Shown: positions 19,935 to 30,458 of the stretch, in pieces
Position numbering within the stretch: the first letter of the stretch is position 1
Layout of the letters: every line of letters begins with the position of its first letter
DNA from: Deltaproteobacteria bacterium
GTDB lineage: Bacteria > Myxococcota_A > UBA796 > SXON01
Assembly: GCA_947490345.1 (NCBI GenBank)
Contig: CANLGL010000011.1
Location: 49,384-113,383 of the forward strand
Length of the DNA stretch: 64,000 bases
Direction of reading: 5' to 3'
The notes under the pieces: model-generated
Seen by the model: the letters and a program-made list of their open reading frames with translations, nothing else
Told to the model about the DNA's origin: nothing
The model's database searches: none
Made by a program: the position numbers and the translations under genes

Positions 19935-20339
19935 TCAGCCGCGCAGCGCACCAACCACGTCGGTCTGGGCGAAGTCGTCACCTTTGAACACCAGCTGCGC
20001 CTGTTGCGTCATGGCCAGGCCGTAGCTTGCGCAGTCGCCGAAGTTGAGCCCCGCCGGGTGGCGACCCCGGCCATACCGTGTGTGAGCGGCGTGCGCGGCC
20101 TGCGCTTGTTCCTCATCGAAGGGAGCAATCTGCATTTCACCCGCTCGGAGCAGCGCGTCGATCCGCACCGCGCCCACGGCGCCGAGACGTGTCGTCATCA
20201 CGATGGAGAGTTCAAGCCAGCTCACCGCGCTCAGCAGGTGGCGCCTCGGTGCGGCCAGGAGCCGGGAAAACGCCACGCCCTCCGCTTCGTCCAACAAGAT
20301 TGCCACCAGCGCCGAGGTGTCCCACACGACGACCGTCAT
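19935..20339 (-). CDS. PIN-domain toxin (VapC-like)
   Basis: VVVWDTSALVAILLDE, ELSIVM, NFGDCASYGLA; ATGA overlap with the upstream antitoxin. Confidence 0.9.
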   Translation of the reverse strand: MTVVVWDTSALVAILLDEAEGVAFSRLLAAPRRHLLSAVSWLELSIVMTTRLGAVGAVRIDALLRAGEMQIAPFDEEQAQAAHAAHTRYGRGRHPAGLNFGDCASYGLAMTQQAQLVFKGDDFAQTDVVGALRG

Positions 20340-20605
20340 CGGGGCAAGCCACTCTCGTCCCAAAGCAGCAGCTCGGCAACGCTGCTGTCGTCCAGCACCG
20401 GATCGGACTGCACGTCAGCGACGACTTTCCGGATGACCGCGAGGCGGGACCCCAGCTCGTGCTCGCAATCACGGCCCCCCAGCCGTCGCGCCAGCCGCTC
20501 CCGGAGGCCATCCTCGAGCAGAGACCGCAGCGAATGACCGTGCGTCGCCGCGTACACCTTGGCCTGGCGGAACAGCGCGTCGTCGATCTCGACCGTGGTC
20601 TTCAT
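20336..20605 (-). CDS. VapB-like antitoxin
   Basis: MKTTVEIDDALFRQAKVYAATHGHSLRSLLEDGLRERL; immediately upstream of PIN gene. Confidence 0.85.
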   Translation of the reverse strand: MKTTVEIDDALFRQAKVYAATHGHSLRSLLEDGLRERLARRLGGRDCEHELGSRLAVIRKVVADVQSDPVLDDSSVAELLLWDESGLPR

Positions 20606-20720
20606 GCATAAACCCATACTCCCGTGTACCCGTATCGGCAAGCCTTGCCCGGCCCGCGACATCCAGATCAGCCTGTCGATCGCGCCCGGTCCGGGCTACC
20701 CTGGGGACGTCGGAGCGTTC

Positions 20721-22265
20721 ATGTTGCTTTTGAGCCTGCTCGTCGCCTGCCCGGTCGAAAACGTCATCAATGTCTCGAACAAGGATAAGGGCGACACCGA
20801 GCTGGAGCCCGACATCGAGCTGGAGCCCGATTCCCTGACCTTCGACATGGCGGATCCTGGGTCGGTGGGCACCAAGAACATCGTCATCGAGAATCGTGGC
20901 GACGCGGACCTGCACATCACCAATCTCGTTCTCCAGGGCACCACGGCGTTCACCGTCGGCACCGAAGAGACAGCCGCCACGATCGCGCCCGGCTCATCCA
21001 TCAGCGTGCCCATCAACTTCACCCCGGTAAACCCCGAGGACTTCGCTAGCCTCGTCGTGACCAGTGACGACCCGGACAGCGCCCTTCTCGAAGTGCCGCT
21101 CATGGGCGCGGGCAAGATCCCGCAGCTCTACGTTTCGCCGAACCCCTACACCTTCGGCTCGGTGCTCCTGGAGTGCCAACGCGAACAGCCGCTCACGCTC
21201 ACCAACATCGGCAACGGCACCCTGATCGTCGATCAGGCGGTCACCGTCGCCGCGGGCTTCACCATCGACTCCGACACGCTCCCCGCGTACCTGGGTCCGG
21301 ACGAGTCGGCCCAGGTAATGCTCACCTTCAGGCCCACCGAGGTGGCCGACTACGGCGGTGAGGTCTGGGTGGCCAGCAACTCGCTGGTGCCGAACACCAT
21401 CGCGCCGATCAGCGGGCACGGCACCACGGACAAGGGCGTCGTGGACGAGTTCTGGCAGGGCGACGGGCCGTGGGACCGCACCGACATATTCTTCTACGTG
21501 GACCAGTCCGGGAGCATGGCTGACGATCAAGACAACATGATCGCCAACTTCTCCCACTTCGTCGAAGCGCTGACGCTCCTCGACCTCGATTGGCAGATCA
21601 TCATCTCGACGCGTGACACCGGGTGCAGCAACACCGGCATTCTCACTCCCGAAACACCCAATCTCGAGACGGCCTTCCTCGAAGGGGTCCACGGGGCCGG
21701 CGGGCGTTTTACGGAAGCGGGGCTCGTGGTCGCGTCCGAAGCGATGGAGCGCTCGGTCCCGGGCGAATGCAACGACGGATTCATCCGCGAAGACAGCAAG
21801 ACGTCGATCGTGATTGTATCGGATGAACCAGACCAATCTCCTGGAAGCTACGCCACATACGTCGCGACCATCCAATCCTACGCCCCCACCGCCGCGATCA
21901 CCGCCATCGTGGGCGACATCCCCAGCGGCTGCCTATCCGACGTCGGCAGCGCCGACCCCGGCCACGGATACTACGAAGCGGCGTTGGCCACCCACGGCGC
22001 CTTCCTGAGCATTTGTGAGCAGGATTGGACCACCTACTTCGATGCTATCGCGACGTTGTCGGCGACAGGAAAGACCGACCGCTTCGCGCTGAGCACCCCG
22101 GCGGACCCGGACACCATCGTGGTGTCGATCGACAACGAGGTCGTCACCGTGGGGTGGACCTACGATGCCGACGGACAGGCCATCGTGTTCGACGCGGACC
22201 ACATCCCGGAGTCGGGGGCCTACATCCAGGTGCAATACGAGCTGCTCGGCGATTGCGACGACTGA
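20721..22265 (+). CDS. Lipoprotein with choice-of-anchor-D-like repeats and a VWA-like domain
   Basis: MLLLSLLVAC lipobox; LTLTNIGNGTLIV repeats; DIFFYVDQSGSM (MIDAS-like DxSGS). Confidence 0.8.
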   Translation: MLLLSLLVACPVENVINVSNKDKGDTELEPDIELEPDSLTFDMADPGSVGTKNIVIENRGDADLHITNLVLQGTTAFTVGTEETAATIAPGSSISVPINFTPVNPEDFASLVVTSDDPDSALLEVPLMGAGKIPQLYVSPNPYTFGSVLLECQREQPLTLTNIGNGTLIVDQAVTVAAGFTIDSDTLPAYLGPDESAQVMLTFRPTEVADYGGEVWVASNSLVPNTIAPISGHGTTDKGVVDEFWQGDGPWDRTDIFFYVDQSGSMADDQDNMIANFSHFVEALTLLDLDWQIIISTRDTGCSNTGILTPETPNLETAFLEGVHGAGGRFTEAGLVVASEAMERSVPGECNDGFIREDSKTSIVIVSDEPDQSPGSYATYVATIQSYAPTAAITAIVGDIPSGCLSDVGSADPGHGYYEAALATHGAFLSICEQDWTTYFDAIATLSATGKTDRFALSTPADPDTIVVSIDNEVVTVGWTYDADGQAIVFDADHIPESGAYIQVQYELLGDCDD

Positions 22266-22280
22266 CGGCGTTGGCCCGCG

Positions 22281-23459
22281 CTAGCCCCGCTTCTTGAGTC
22301 GGGCGGCGCCGACCAGGAGCGCCGAGAGCAAGAGGACACCTGACCCGTCTCGGCAGCCGCCGCCACGCAGGCTGAAGCTGTCACAAGCGTCGCCGAGCCC
22401 GTCGCCATCCGTGCCGTCGTCCTGATCAGCGTTCGGCACGCCCGGGCAGTTGTCACAAGCGTCGCCCACCCCGTCCTGATCGACGTCGAGCTGATCAGGG
22501 TCGACCACGTTCGGGCAGACGTCGCATTCGTCCCCCAGACCATCCTCGTCAGAGTCCACCTGGGCAAGGTTCGCGACCGTGATGCAATTGTCACACACGT
22601 CGCCGAGCAGGTCATCGTCGCTGTCGTACTGGTCGGCGTCCCAGGTAAACACACAATCGTCACAAGGGTCGCCAACCCCATCACCATCAACGTCGGCCTG
22701 ATCGAGGTTGATGACATCGGGACAGTTGTCGCACTTGTCTCCGAGGCCGTCCTGATCGCGATCCTGGGTGGTGACGGTGTCGTCTTCCGGGCAGCGATCG
22801 CACTCATCGCCGAAGCCGTCGCCGTCGGTGTCGAGTTGGTCCCCATTCGGCGTCACGATGCAGTTGTCACACGCATCGCCAATCAGGTCGCCATCGCTGT
22901 CGTCCTGCTGGGGGTTGGCAAGATTCGGGCAGTTGTCACAGGCATCCCCGGCGCCGTCTTTGTCGTGGTCCTCCTGACCGATGTCGGGCCAGAACGGGCA
23001 GATGTCACAGGCGTCCCCGATGCTGTCGAAATCAGTGTCGAACTGGTCGCCGTTGGGCTCTACAAGGCAATTGTCACACACGTCGCCGACGTTGTCGCAA
23101 TCCACGTCCGACTGGTCGCGGTTGTAGTCGACCGGGCAATTGTCACACGCGAAGATGGCCATTTTGTCCGGAAAGCCGTGTTCGCCCAAGATGGGTTGGG
23201 CACCGTAGCTCATGCCGTCGCCGTCTTCGTCGTAAGCGGCCACCGGATACAGACACCCGAACGAGAAGTAGTCGTAGTAATAGTCGGCGTTCTCGTAGGG
23301 CTCGCCGGTCATCGGGTCGATGTTCGCCAGGCAATCCGGGTCGGTCAGGTCCACCAGCGTTTCGTCGTAGACCTCGATCGTGTTGCAGTTGAGGTCCTGG
23401 TACAGGTCGTTGGTGCACTCTTCGGCCGCGAAAGCGGACAGGCACAGCGCGAGGATCAT
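22281..23459 (-). CDS. Thrombospondin type 3 repeat calcium-binding protein
   Basis: ~11 repeats of DNCP..xNxDQxDxDxDGxGDxCD; C-terminal TM/Arg-rich tail. Confidence 0.9.
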   Translation of the reverse strand: MILALCLSAFAAEECTNDLYQDLNCNTIEVYDETLVDLTDPDCLANIDPMTGEPYENADYYYDYFSFGCLYPVAAYDEDGDGMSYGAQPILGEHGFPDKMAIFACDNCPVDYNRDQSDVDCDNVGDVCDNCLVEPNGDQFDTDFDSIGDACDICPFWPDIGQEDHDKDGAGDACDNCPNLANPQQDDSDGDLIGDACDNCIVTPNGDQLDTDGDGFGDECDRCPEDDTVTTQDRDQDGLGDKCDNCPDVINLDQADVDGDGVGDPCDDCVFTWDADQYDSDDDLLGDVCDNCITVANLAQVDSDEDGLGDECDVCPNVVDPDQLDVDQDGVGDACDNCPGVPNADQDDGTDGDGLGDACDSFSLRGGGCRDGSGVLLLSALLVGAARLKKRG

Positions 23460-24955
23460 GGAGCCTCCTCGTCGTCAAAGATCTGCTCGTCGGGGAGAGC
23501 GCCCGGCTCGGGCACAGCAGTGGCGGGGATCGGCTTTCCGTCGGGACCGAGCGGGACGGGCGGCGGCGGGAGCGGCGGCGGAGCCGGCAGCGTGGCGGGC
23601 TCGCCCGTCCACGGCTTCTTGATCTCCAGTTTGTAGCCTGGCGGCTGCTCGCCGGGCGCAAGCCGCTTGACGATGTGGAAGATGACCCGGCGGTTTTCGG
23701 CGAGCGAGGCTTCGTCCATTGCTTCGTTTCGCGGCTCGACCTCGCCCATGGAGCGCGTGGAGATGCGCGTGGGGGAGACACCCGCCTCGATGAGCGCCCG
23801 CCAGATGGCGTCGGCGCGCTTCTTGGCCAGGTCATAGTTGTAGTAGAAGCTGCCTTCTTCGCTAGCATGGCCCTCGATGACGAGGTGGACGATCTCCGGG
23901 TGCTTCTCCAGGAGTTTGCCCATGAACGACAGCGTCGGCGCCGAGATCGGGAGGATCACGTCCTTGGCGAACTCGAACTGGATGGGGTCGCGGATGACGA
24001 TCTGGTCCTGCTCTACCCGCGCCAGCTCGGTCGCCCGCCACTCGACCTTCTTCGGCTTGGCGATCTGCTCGATGATCAGCTCGTCGGGGACCGAATCGGC
24101 CGGCAACTCGTACCTGGCGACCACCGGCGCGGGCTTGGGGGGGCGGGGCGAGCGCGACCAGGTGAGCCCGGCGAAGACCCGGTAGCGGGTGGTCCCGTAG
24201 CCCTCGGTGAGCCCGCGGCCGACGCCCAGATCGACCGTCCAGTCCCGCGCCGGCTGAACCTGCGCGCCGACCAGCAGCTCCGCCACGTTCTCAGCGCCGC
24301 CCGCGGTCAGCGTGGCCAGGCCCACCCGGGAGTTGACCGTGGCATGAATGGCGAGGTGGTCGGTCCAGACATCGGCGACGAGCGCCACGTTTTCCACCAG
24401 CTCGGAGCCAAGGGTGAAGTCCGCCCCCGTCTCGACCGCCGGTCGCAGCATGAACGCCGTGTCGGAGCGCACGGAAAGCGGGCCGACCCCCGCGGCGACC
24501 AGCAGGCCGGGCAGCCCGCGGACCATCCCCTCGCCCTTCCACGCCGCTGTCGTGCCGACCGGAACGAGTAGATCCGCATGGGCGCCGAGGTCCAGCGGGC
24601 CCCAGTGCCAGATGTGCGCGCGCAGGCCGATGCCCATGTCGCCCGCGCCGAAGGCCGTGCCCTCGTAGTCCGGCTGGTTTCCGGGCACGTCGTAGGCCAA
24701 CGGGATCGTGAGGCGCGCGCCGAAGTGTTTGCTGAAGTCGAGGCTGGCGCCGACGGTGAGGGCGGCCCGGCCCTCGATCACCGTGCCGTCCTCGTCGCCG
24801 TAGCGGTACAGCACCAACGGTGACTGCTCGTATTGCAGCAACGAACCCACCGTGACGGTGCCGGGAACCCCGAGCCGCGGGGCCTCGACGCCCGGCGTGT
24901 CACCCGGCGTGAACGCCGGACGGACCAGCTCGATGTCGGCGGAGAACCCGGGCAC
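23456..24955 (-). CDS. OmpA-family outer membrane protein
   Basis: C-terminal [30 protein letters not shown]. Confidence 0.9.
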   Translation of the reverse strand: MPGFSADIELVRPAFTPGDTPGVEAPRLGVPGTVTVGSLLQYEQSPLVLYRYGDEDGTVIEGRAALTVGASLDFSKHFGARLTIPLAYDVPGNQPDYEGTAFGAGDMGIGLRAHIWHWGPLDLGAHADLLVPVGTTAAWKGEGMVRGLPGLLVAAGVGPLSVRSDTAFMLRPAVETGADFTLGSELVENVALVADVWTDHLAIHATVNSRVGLATLTAGGAENVAELLVGAQVQPARDWTVDLGVGRGLTEGYGTTRYRVFAGLTWSRSPRPPKPAPVVARYELPADSVPDELIIEQIAKPKKVEWRATELARVEQDQIVIRDPIQFEFAKDVILPISAPTLSFMGKLLEKHPEIVHLVIEGHASEEGSFYYNYDLAKKRADAIWRALIEAGVSPTRISTRSMGEVEPRNEAMDEASLAENRRVIFHIVKRLAPGEQPPGYKLEIKKPWTGEPATLPAPPPLPPPPVPLGPDGKPIPATAVPEPGALPDEQIFDDEEAP

Positions 24956-26295
24956 TAGAAGCGCCCCGTAACGCCGACCCAGGCGGGACCGAGCAGCGGC
25001 TGCAGCCGGAGCCCCGAGGGCGCACGGATGTCGTCAAAGGTGCTCTCGTCAGGAACACCCTCGTTGCGGTCCGGCACGCGCGGGTCCGACCGCGGCGGGG
25101 CCGAGGCGGGCGGCGTGGTCCCTGCGGGCAGCGCGGCCGGAGGCGCCGCCGCGTCCACGTCGAGCGGCGTCGAGGGTGGCGTCCCGAGCGGCGGCGCCGC
25201 GGACGGGGCCACGTGGGTGCTGTTGTAAGCGGCGACCAGCTCGGCGGCGCGGGTGTGGCTGTAGACGAGGTGGGGCCGCTCTTCCCGCGCCTCGCTGTCG
25301 CGACCTACAAACGGCGCGGAGGCCAACGCCACGCCCCCACTCCCGACCAGAAAGAGCGTGGTTCCTAGCCGCTGAGATTGCCAACTGGCGAGCGCCTTGT
25401 CGTACTGCCCCTGCTCGAAGCTGGCCGCAGCCAGGTAGGAGTCTTCCGAGGTGTAGTCGGTGGGGTCCACCGAGTAGTCGTCGATGTTGGGGACACCGGT
25501 TTCGCCGAGGACCACGATCAGTCCGGCCAGCAAGAGCGCGCCGCCGCCGACGCCCACGGCGATCTGCCCAATCTTGCCGAACTCCCGCTCGTTGTCGAGC
25601 TGTCGCAACATCTCCTTGTCCCCGACGATTCGGGCGAACTGAACGCTGGTGTAGCGGTGATCGGCGGCGTCGTAGACCCGCCAGCGAGCCGCGGGGTCTC
25701 CCTCGACCCGGAGTCCGACCCCCGCCGCGGGCGCAGGCGGGGCGGGTGGGGCGGGTGGCGCCGGCGGGGGGATCGAGACCGAGGGCACCGCCGCGGGTGC
25801 TTCCTTCGGCGGGGGCGGCACGACCACGGCGGCCGGCGGCGGAGGGGGCGTGATGTTGCCGCCGCCTGCAGGGGCTGCCGGGGCGGGCAGCGGCGGCCGC
25901 GCGACGGGCGGGGGCGCGGCGACGGGCGCTGGCGCGGGGGACGTGGACGGCGCTCCAGGTCGGACGACGGTGACGTCGAAGACCGGGGCGTTCGCTTTCG
26001 GGGCCGCCGGAGCGGCTGCGGCGGGTGCTTGTGTCGCGGTTGGCGGGGTCGCGGGGGTCGCGGGGGTCGCCGCGGGCGGGGTCACCGCGGGCGCTGTAGC
26101 CGGGGTAATGTTCCCGCCCGGCGCCCCCTTCTTCACGACGACGACGTCGAAGACCGGGCCGGCCGGCTTCGGCGGGGGTGTTGGGGAGGGTGCGGACTCC
26201 GCTGCGTCTGGCGCGCCCGCATCCCCGGTGTCCGCGTCGGCCGGTTCTTCGGCAAACGCCAAGCGGGCGACAAGGACAAGGACCATCGAGCGCAT
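24955..26295 (-). CDS. Pro/Ala-rich exported membrane protein
   Basis: MRSMVLVLVARLAFAEE signal, Pro/Ala-rich repeats (PVFDVVVVKKGAP / PVFDVTVVRPGAP), one TM segment. Confidence 0.7.
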   Translation of the reverse strand: MRSMVLVLVARLAFAEEPADADTGDAGAPDAAESAPSPTPPPKPAGPVFDVVVVKKGAPGGNITPATAPAVTPPAATPATPATPPTATQAPAAAAPAAPKANAPVFDVTVVRPGAPSTSPAPAPVAAPPPVARPPLPAPAAPAGGGNITPPPPPAAVVVPPPPKEAPAAVPSVSIPPPAPPAPPAPPAPAAGVGLRVEGDPAARWRVYDAADHRYTSVQFARIVGDKEMLRQLDNEREFGKIGQIAVGVGGGALLLAGLIVVLGETGVPNIDDYSVDPTDYTSEDSYLAAASFEQGQYDKALASWQSQRLGTTLFLVGSGGVALASAPFVGRDSEAREERPHLVYSHTRAAELVAAYNSTHVAPSAAPPLGTPPSTPLDVDAAAPPAALPAGTTPPASAPPRSDPRVPDRNEGVPDESTFDDIRAPSGLRLQPLLGPAWVGVTGRF

Positions 26296-26296
26296 G

Positions 26297-27805
26297 CTAA
26301 CCGGGAACCGAACGGTTTCGCGCGCCGTAAACCTCGTCCTGATCGATGGCGGCGAGCACCCAGTCGTAGTCGCCGGTGGTGATGGTCGCATCGCAGTGAC
26401 CGCACACCCCCGTCTCCCCGAGCTTGTCCAGCGGGGCTCCACAGCTCGGACACTTCTGGAGGTCGGGTCGCGCTGCGAGCGAGGCGCCAGCGCTACGAAC
26501 GAAGGTCCAGTATTCGGAGAACCGTCGCGTTTGGGTACGGCTCCCGCCGACGACCGCGCCGGTGCGGTCCTCGGTCCAGTCCAGCATGCTCGCTTGGATG
26601 CGCACCGTGATCGCGGTGACGTAGGCGTCCATCTGAACGCGCACCAGCTCCACTGACTGCACGGCGACGTCGGCGCTTCCGTTGCGCAGGCCGCCGGCGC
26701 GATACCTCTCCATCCAGTAGCGATGGCTCGTGTAGATGGCGTCCGTCTCCAGCGCGCGGACATCCTCGGGACGCAGCGCTGACCAGGCGCTCTGGACGGC
26801 CAGGAAGGTCTCGCCGACGCGGCGCCGGAACTGCCCCTCGTCGAATTCGGGGTGTCGGGCGCCCAAGGTTCGCAACGAGACCGTGAGGTCAGGCGCCAGC
26901 ACGGTGGGCAGCGCAGTGCCCACCTCGACCCCGCCGCCGAGGGTGAGCTCAACGCCCTCGACGAGCCTCGTCCGGTCGACCACGATCTCCTTGACCTGCC
27001 ACAGGAGCGCGGCGTTGGTGAGGGGGGCGTTGCAACTCACGCAGCTGCCGTCCACCCGGACCTGGAGGGCGCTTCCACAGCGGGGACATCGCAGCTCCCG
27101 GACGCCGGCCGGCCCCGGGGAGCGGGTTTCCGCCTCACGACGGAAGGTCCACCGCTCTTCCACGTAGCGGTGGACACCATCCTCGGTGAGGTTGGCCACG
27201 AAGGCCACGTCCAGCTCGGCGTAGACCACGTCGACCCGCACCGCGCACAACCGCGCCGAGCCGACAATCACCTTGTCGACGGTGGCGGCCTTCCGCACCC
27301 GAAGCGCCCGGAGCGCCGCTTCGGAGAGCACCGCTTCCAGGACATGCAGGCGGTCACCGCCTCGCTCTTCCTGCGCCCGGGTGTAGACGAGCCGCGCGAA
27401 GTCGAGGAAGAGCACCTCCGAAAAGCCGGGGTCCCGGCGCACCAGGAGCTGAAGTTCGGGTCCTTGGGAGGTCGGTGGCGGGCGTACCGGATGTTCGATC
27501 CGGTAGACCTGGCGATCGACCACGATTCGCTGGCTCTGAAGGTACAAGTAGCCGACGACGACAACGACAATCACGGGCACGCCGACGAGCGGATGCTCGA
27601 AGACCAGCCAGAAAAGCAGTTCGATGAGGGCGTCTCCCCCGCCGTATTCGCCCCCGCCGCTGCTGAAATCGCCGCCGCCTTCGCTGCCGCCGTAGCTGCC
27701 ACCGCCGCCACCGCCGCCGCCGCTCGAATCGCCGCCGCCACCGAACGAGTCGCCGCCGCCCGCGCGCGCGAACGCCTTGCCGGCCAACAGAAAAATCCCG
27801 ATCAA
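26297..27805 (-). CDS. Membrane protein with TIM44-like region and two zinc-ribbon motifs
   Basis: Gly/Ser-rich N-terminus, TM, CPRCGSAL..CVSCNAPL and CPSCGAPL..CGHCDATI; probable TTG start. Confidence 0.7.
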   Translation of the reverse strand: MIGIFLLAGKAFARAGGGDSFGGGGDSSGGGGGGGGSYGGSEGGGDFSSGGGEYGGGDALIELLFWLVFEHPLVGVPVIVVVVVGYLYLQSQRIVVDRQVYRIEHPVRPPPTSQGPELQLLVRRDPGFSEVLFLDFARLVYTRAQEERGGDRLHVLEAVLSEAALRALRVRKAATVDKVIVGSARLCAVRVDVVYAELDVAFVANLTEDGVHRYVEERWTFRREAETRSPGPAGVRELRCPRCGSALQVRVDGSCVSCNAPLTNAALLWQVKEIVVDRTRLVEGVELTLGGGVEVGTALPTVLAPDLTVSLRTLGARHPEFDEGQFRRRVGETFLAVQSAWSALRPEDVRALETDAIYTSHRYWMERYRAGGLRNGSADVAVQSVELVRVQMDAYVTAITVRIQASMLDWTEDRTGAVVGGSRTQTRRFSEYWTFVRSAGASLAARPDLQKCPSCGAPLDKLGETGVCGHCDATITTGDYDWVLAAIDQDEVYGARNRSVPG

Positions 27806-28410
27806 CCTCGTACCCGGGGCGCGTTGTCCGCTTCGTCGAGGTTGCCGGCGCTTCCGGCGGGCAGGGCAACCGCCAGTCGCTCGCCCAGCCTCGCGAGGCC
27901 GGCCACGGTCTCCGCGACCGTGCCGCACCGCGGCCGGAGCTCGGCCAACTCCAGAGCGGAAAGGACGCCGCTGATCCCCTGGTCGGGCACCAACTCCACG
28001 CGCTGCTCAAGCACGCTCACGAAGACCAGGAGCCCGGTGCGCCCCCGCGTCGCGTGCACCGCCTCGTCCGAGAACGCGGCCGCAGCGGCCTCACGGACCT
28101 GTCGCTCGCGCCGGGCGCGCCCAGCCAAGGCGCACAACAGGCGGGGTGAGCGTGAGACCACCAGCGCGGAAAGCCCGGCTGCGGCCGCCGTCCACAACGG
28201 AAAAAGCGCGCCAGAAAACACCACCGGCGACCAGGAGAGGAAGCCCAGCGCCAAGAACCCTCCCGCCATCGCCACGCTCAACACGATGTCACGGTAGCTT
28301 CCAGAACGGGAAACGATGACGACGATCAGCTCCGCGGACGTGCCCGCCTCGGCGGCGCGCACCGCGTCGGTCACTGCCGAACCCAGGCGGGCGTCCTTCA
28401 GGATCAAAAC
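27802..28410 (-). CDS. TPM-domain membrane protein
   Basis: AVRAAEAGTSAELIVVIVSRSGSYRD, RTGLLVFVSVLEQRVELVPDQGI. Confidence 0.75.
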   Translation of the reverse strand, partial: VLILKDARLGSAVTDAVRAAEAGTSAELIVVIVSRSGSYRDIVLSVAMAGGFLALGFLSWSPVVFSGALFPLWTAAAAGLSALVVSRSPRLLCALAGRARRERQVREAAAAAFSDEAVHATRGRTGLLVFVSVLEQRVELVPDQGISGVLSALELAELRPRCGTVAETVAGLARLGERLAVALPAGSAGNLDEADNAPRVRG

Positions 28411-29741
28411 ATGACTCCCCGCCCGAGGATCCCCGCCGGATCGACCTGCGCCTTGAGCGCCCTCCACCCGTCGACGACCTCGGGCGGCACCATCAGCGCC
28501 AGGTGGGCGCGCTTCAACCGTCCGATGCCGTGTTCACCGCTGACGCTGCCTCCCATCGCCACTACGGCCTTCGCCAGCTCCATGTACAACTCCCGCGCGC
28601 GGACGAGCTCGGCCTCGTCACGGGGCAACAGGTTCAGGTGCAGGTGGCTGTCGCCGATGTGCCCGAAGCAGACCGAGGCCATCGGGACGGCGTCGTACAA
28701 CGCCAGCAGGTCGCCAAGGCGGTCGGCCGGGACCGAGAAGTCAGTGCCGACCTTCTGGACGCCGTGCTGCGCGATGATCTCGTTGACCGTCGCCGGAAGG
28801 GCGTGCCGAACGGCGTGCAGGCGGGCGAGCTGTGGTTCATCGGTTGCGACGATCGAGTGGTCGAGGAGCGCGCCCACGTCGTCCAGAAGCTCAAACCAGG
28901 GATCGAGCGGCGGCTCGCCCTCGTGCTCGACCTCGATCAGGATGGCGCAGTCGGCCTCGGGCACCTCAGGAAGCCGGCCACGGATGAGATCGAGCGCCTT
29001 CCGGTCAAAGCTCTCGAGCGCCCGGGGGCCGAGCGCGCGAGCACGGGGAAGGAACGCCAGGAGGCTTTCCCGCGTCGGCAGGAACACCAGCATCGCCAGG
29101 ACGGCGGTGGGCTTCGCGATCAGACGCAGCCGCGCGCGCGTGACGACGCCGAGGATGCCCTCAGACCCGATCAAGAGGTCCAGAAGGTTTTTTGCGGGGT
29201 ACAAGCCGGCAGCCGTCTTGACCTTCGGCTCGACCCACTGCGGCACCGACCACGGGAGGGGGGTCGACCGGTCGGCGCTGACGCGGGTGCCGTCGGCGAG
29301 GACGGCTTCGACCGACTCCACCCACGGGCGCATGGGACCGTATTTGAAGGTCCGCGAGCCGCTGGCATTGCAGGCGATCGCGCCGCCGATCGAACACTCG
29401 TGTCGCGACGTGGGGTCGGGCGGGAAGAACTGCCCGGCGGCCTCCACCGCCGCTTGGAACTCGCCCAGAAGCACGCCACCATCAACATCGTCGAGACTGT
29501 GCAAACGGTTGAGATGTTCCGTGGAGAGGATGGCGCCGCCCATGGGAACGGGCGCCCCCGTGGTCGAGGTGCGCCGGGCGACCACCGTCACCGGCATCGC
29601 CCGGGCCTGGCACCACCGAAGCACCTCCGCGACCTCGTCGGCGTCGCGCGGCCGGAAAAGCAGCTCGGCCTGACCGTGCAGGTTGCTGGCGTCACGGAGG
29701 TACGCCTCGATGATGGCCGGATCGCGGACGGGTTCGGTCAC
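28404..29741 (-). CDS. FAD-binding oxidase (GlcD/D-lactate dehydrogenase-like)
   Basis: SIGGAIACNASGSRTFKYGPMRPWVESVEAVLADG, GEHGIGRLKR. Confidence 0.92.
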   Translation of the reverse strand: MTEPVRDPAIIEAYLRDASNLHGQAELLFRPRDADEVAEVLRWCQARAMPVTVVARRTSTTGAPVPMGGAILSTEHLNRLHSLDDVDGGVLLGEFQAAVEAAGQFFPPDPTSRHECSIGGAIACNASGSRTFKYGPMRPWVESVEAVLADGTRVSADRSTPLPWSVPQWVEPKVKTAAGLYPAKNLLDLLIGSEGILGVVTRARLRLIAKPTAVLAMLVFLPTRESLLAFLPRARALGPRALESFDRKALDLIRGRLPEVPEADCAILIEVEHEGEPPLDPWFELLDDVGALLDHSIVATDEPQLARLHAVRHALPATVNEIIAQHGVQKVGTDFSVPADRLGDLLALYDAVPMASVCFGHIGDSHLHLNLLPRDEAELVRARELYMELAKAVVAMGGSVSGEHGIGRLKRAHLALMVPPEVVDGWRALKAQVDPAGILGRGVMF

Positions 29742-29851
29742 CGGACACCCTTAGCGCGGCGCCGCGGCAGGGGGCGGAGGGAGCCTCCGGCGACCAGAGC
29801 ACCCGGCGCCGGGCCGGGCCCGGCGGCCGCCGTCGGGTTACCCGAGGGGGG

Positions 29852-30457
29852 ATGACCCTACTCTTCCTGCTCGCGTGCACATCCGGCGCGCCCGATCCCA
29901 GCACGGACTCCGGCGCCGTTGCGGACTCCGACTCCACCACCGACTCGGCCGACTCCGATGACGGCACACCGGTCGACACCGGCCTTGAGCTCAACGGCTC
30001 CTGGGCAACCAATCGCATTCCAGCTCCCGAGTTCGTCGCGACGAACCGGGATAAGACCGACCGAAGCCGCGTCGACCTCATCGGTCACCCCACGGTCGTG
30101 TGGTTCTACCCGGCCGCCGGGACCTCTGGGTGAACCACCGAGGGTTGCGGGTACCGCGACCACCAACTAGAATTCGACGCGCTGGGCATCTCGATCGTCG
30201 GCGTCAGCTTCGACAAGCCGGCCATGAACCAGAGCTGGGCAGAAGAGCAGGGCTACCTGTTCGATCTTTGGACGGACGAGGACAAGACCCTCGCCATCAC
30301 CTACGGCGCCGCGGCCGACGAGTCCGCGATCTGGGCCGACCGGCTCACCATGCTTCTGGACGCCGAGGGCGTGCTGCTTGTCGAGTACGAGCAGGTCTCT
30401 GTCGCCACGCATCCGGCCAAGGTGCTCGAAGACTGCGAAGCTATCTTCGGCGAATAG
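29852..30457 (+). CDS. Putative selenocysteine-containing PrxQ/BCP-like peroxiredoxin lipoprotein (TGA at 30131-30133 = Sec)
   Basis: One continuous frame either side of TGA: MTLLFLLAC lipobox ... VVWFYPAAGTSG-U-TTEGCGYRDHQLEFDALGISIVGVSFDKPAMNQSWAEEQGYLFDLWTD... Confidence 0.85.
30143..30161 (+). promoter_or_regulatory. SECIS-like hairpin downstream of the TGA
   Basis: GGUUGCGG-GUA-CCGCGACC, 8 consecutive pairs (one U-G), starting 10 nt after the TGA, with GGGU in the apical region. Confidence 0.7.
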
Positions 30458-30458
30458 C

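Noticed and set aside
22350-23150. TTGTCACA(C/G)GCGTCGCC repeats as regulatory iterons
   Set aside because: They encode the DNCP/GDACD units of thrombospondin type 3 repeats.
29750-29851. Start of the Sec-peroxiredoxin further upstream
   Set aside because: The region before 29852 is G/C-rich intergenic DNA without a plausible extended signal peptide; ATG 29852 gives a lipobox directly.
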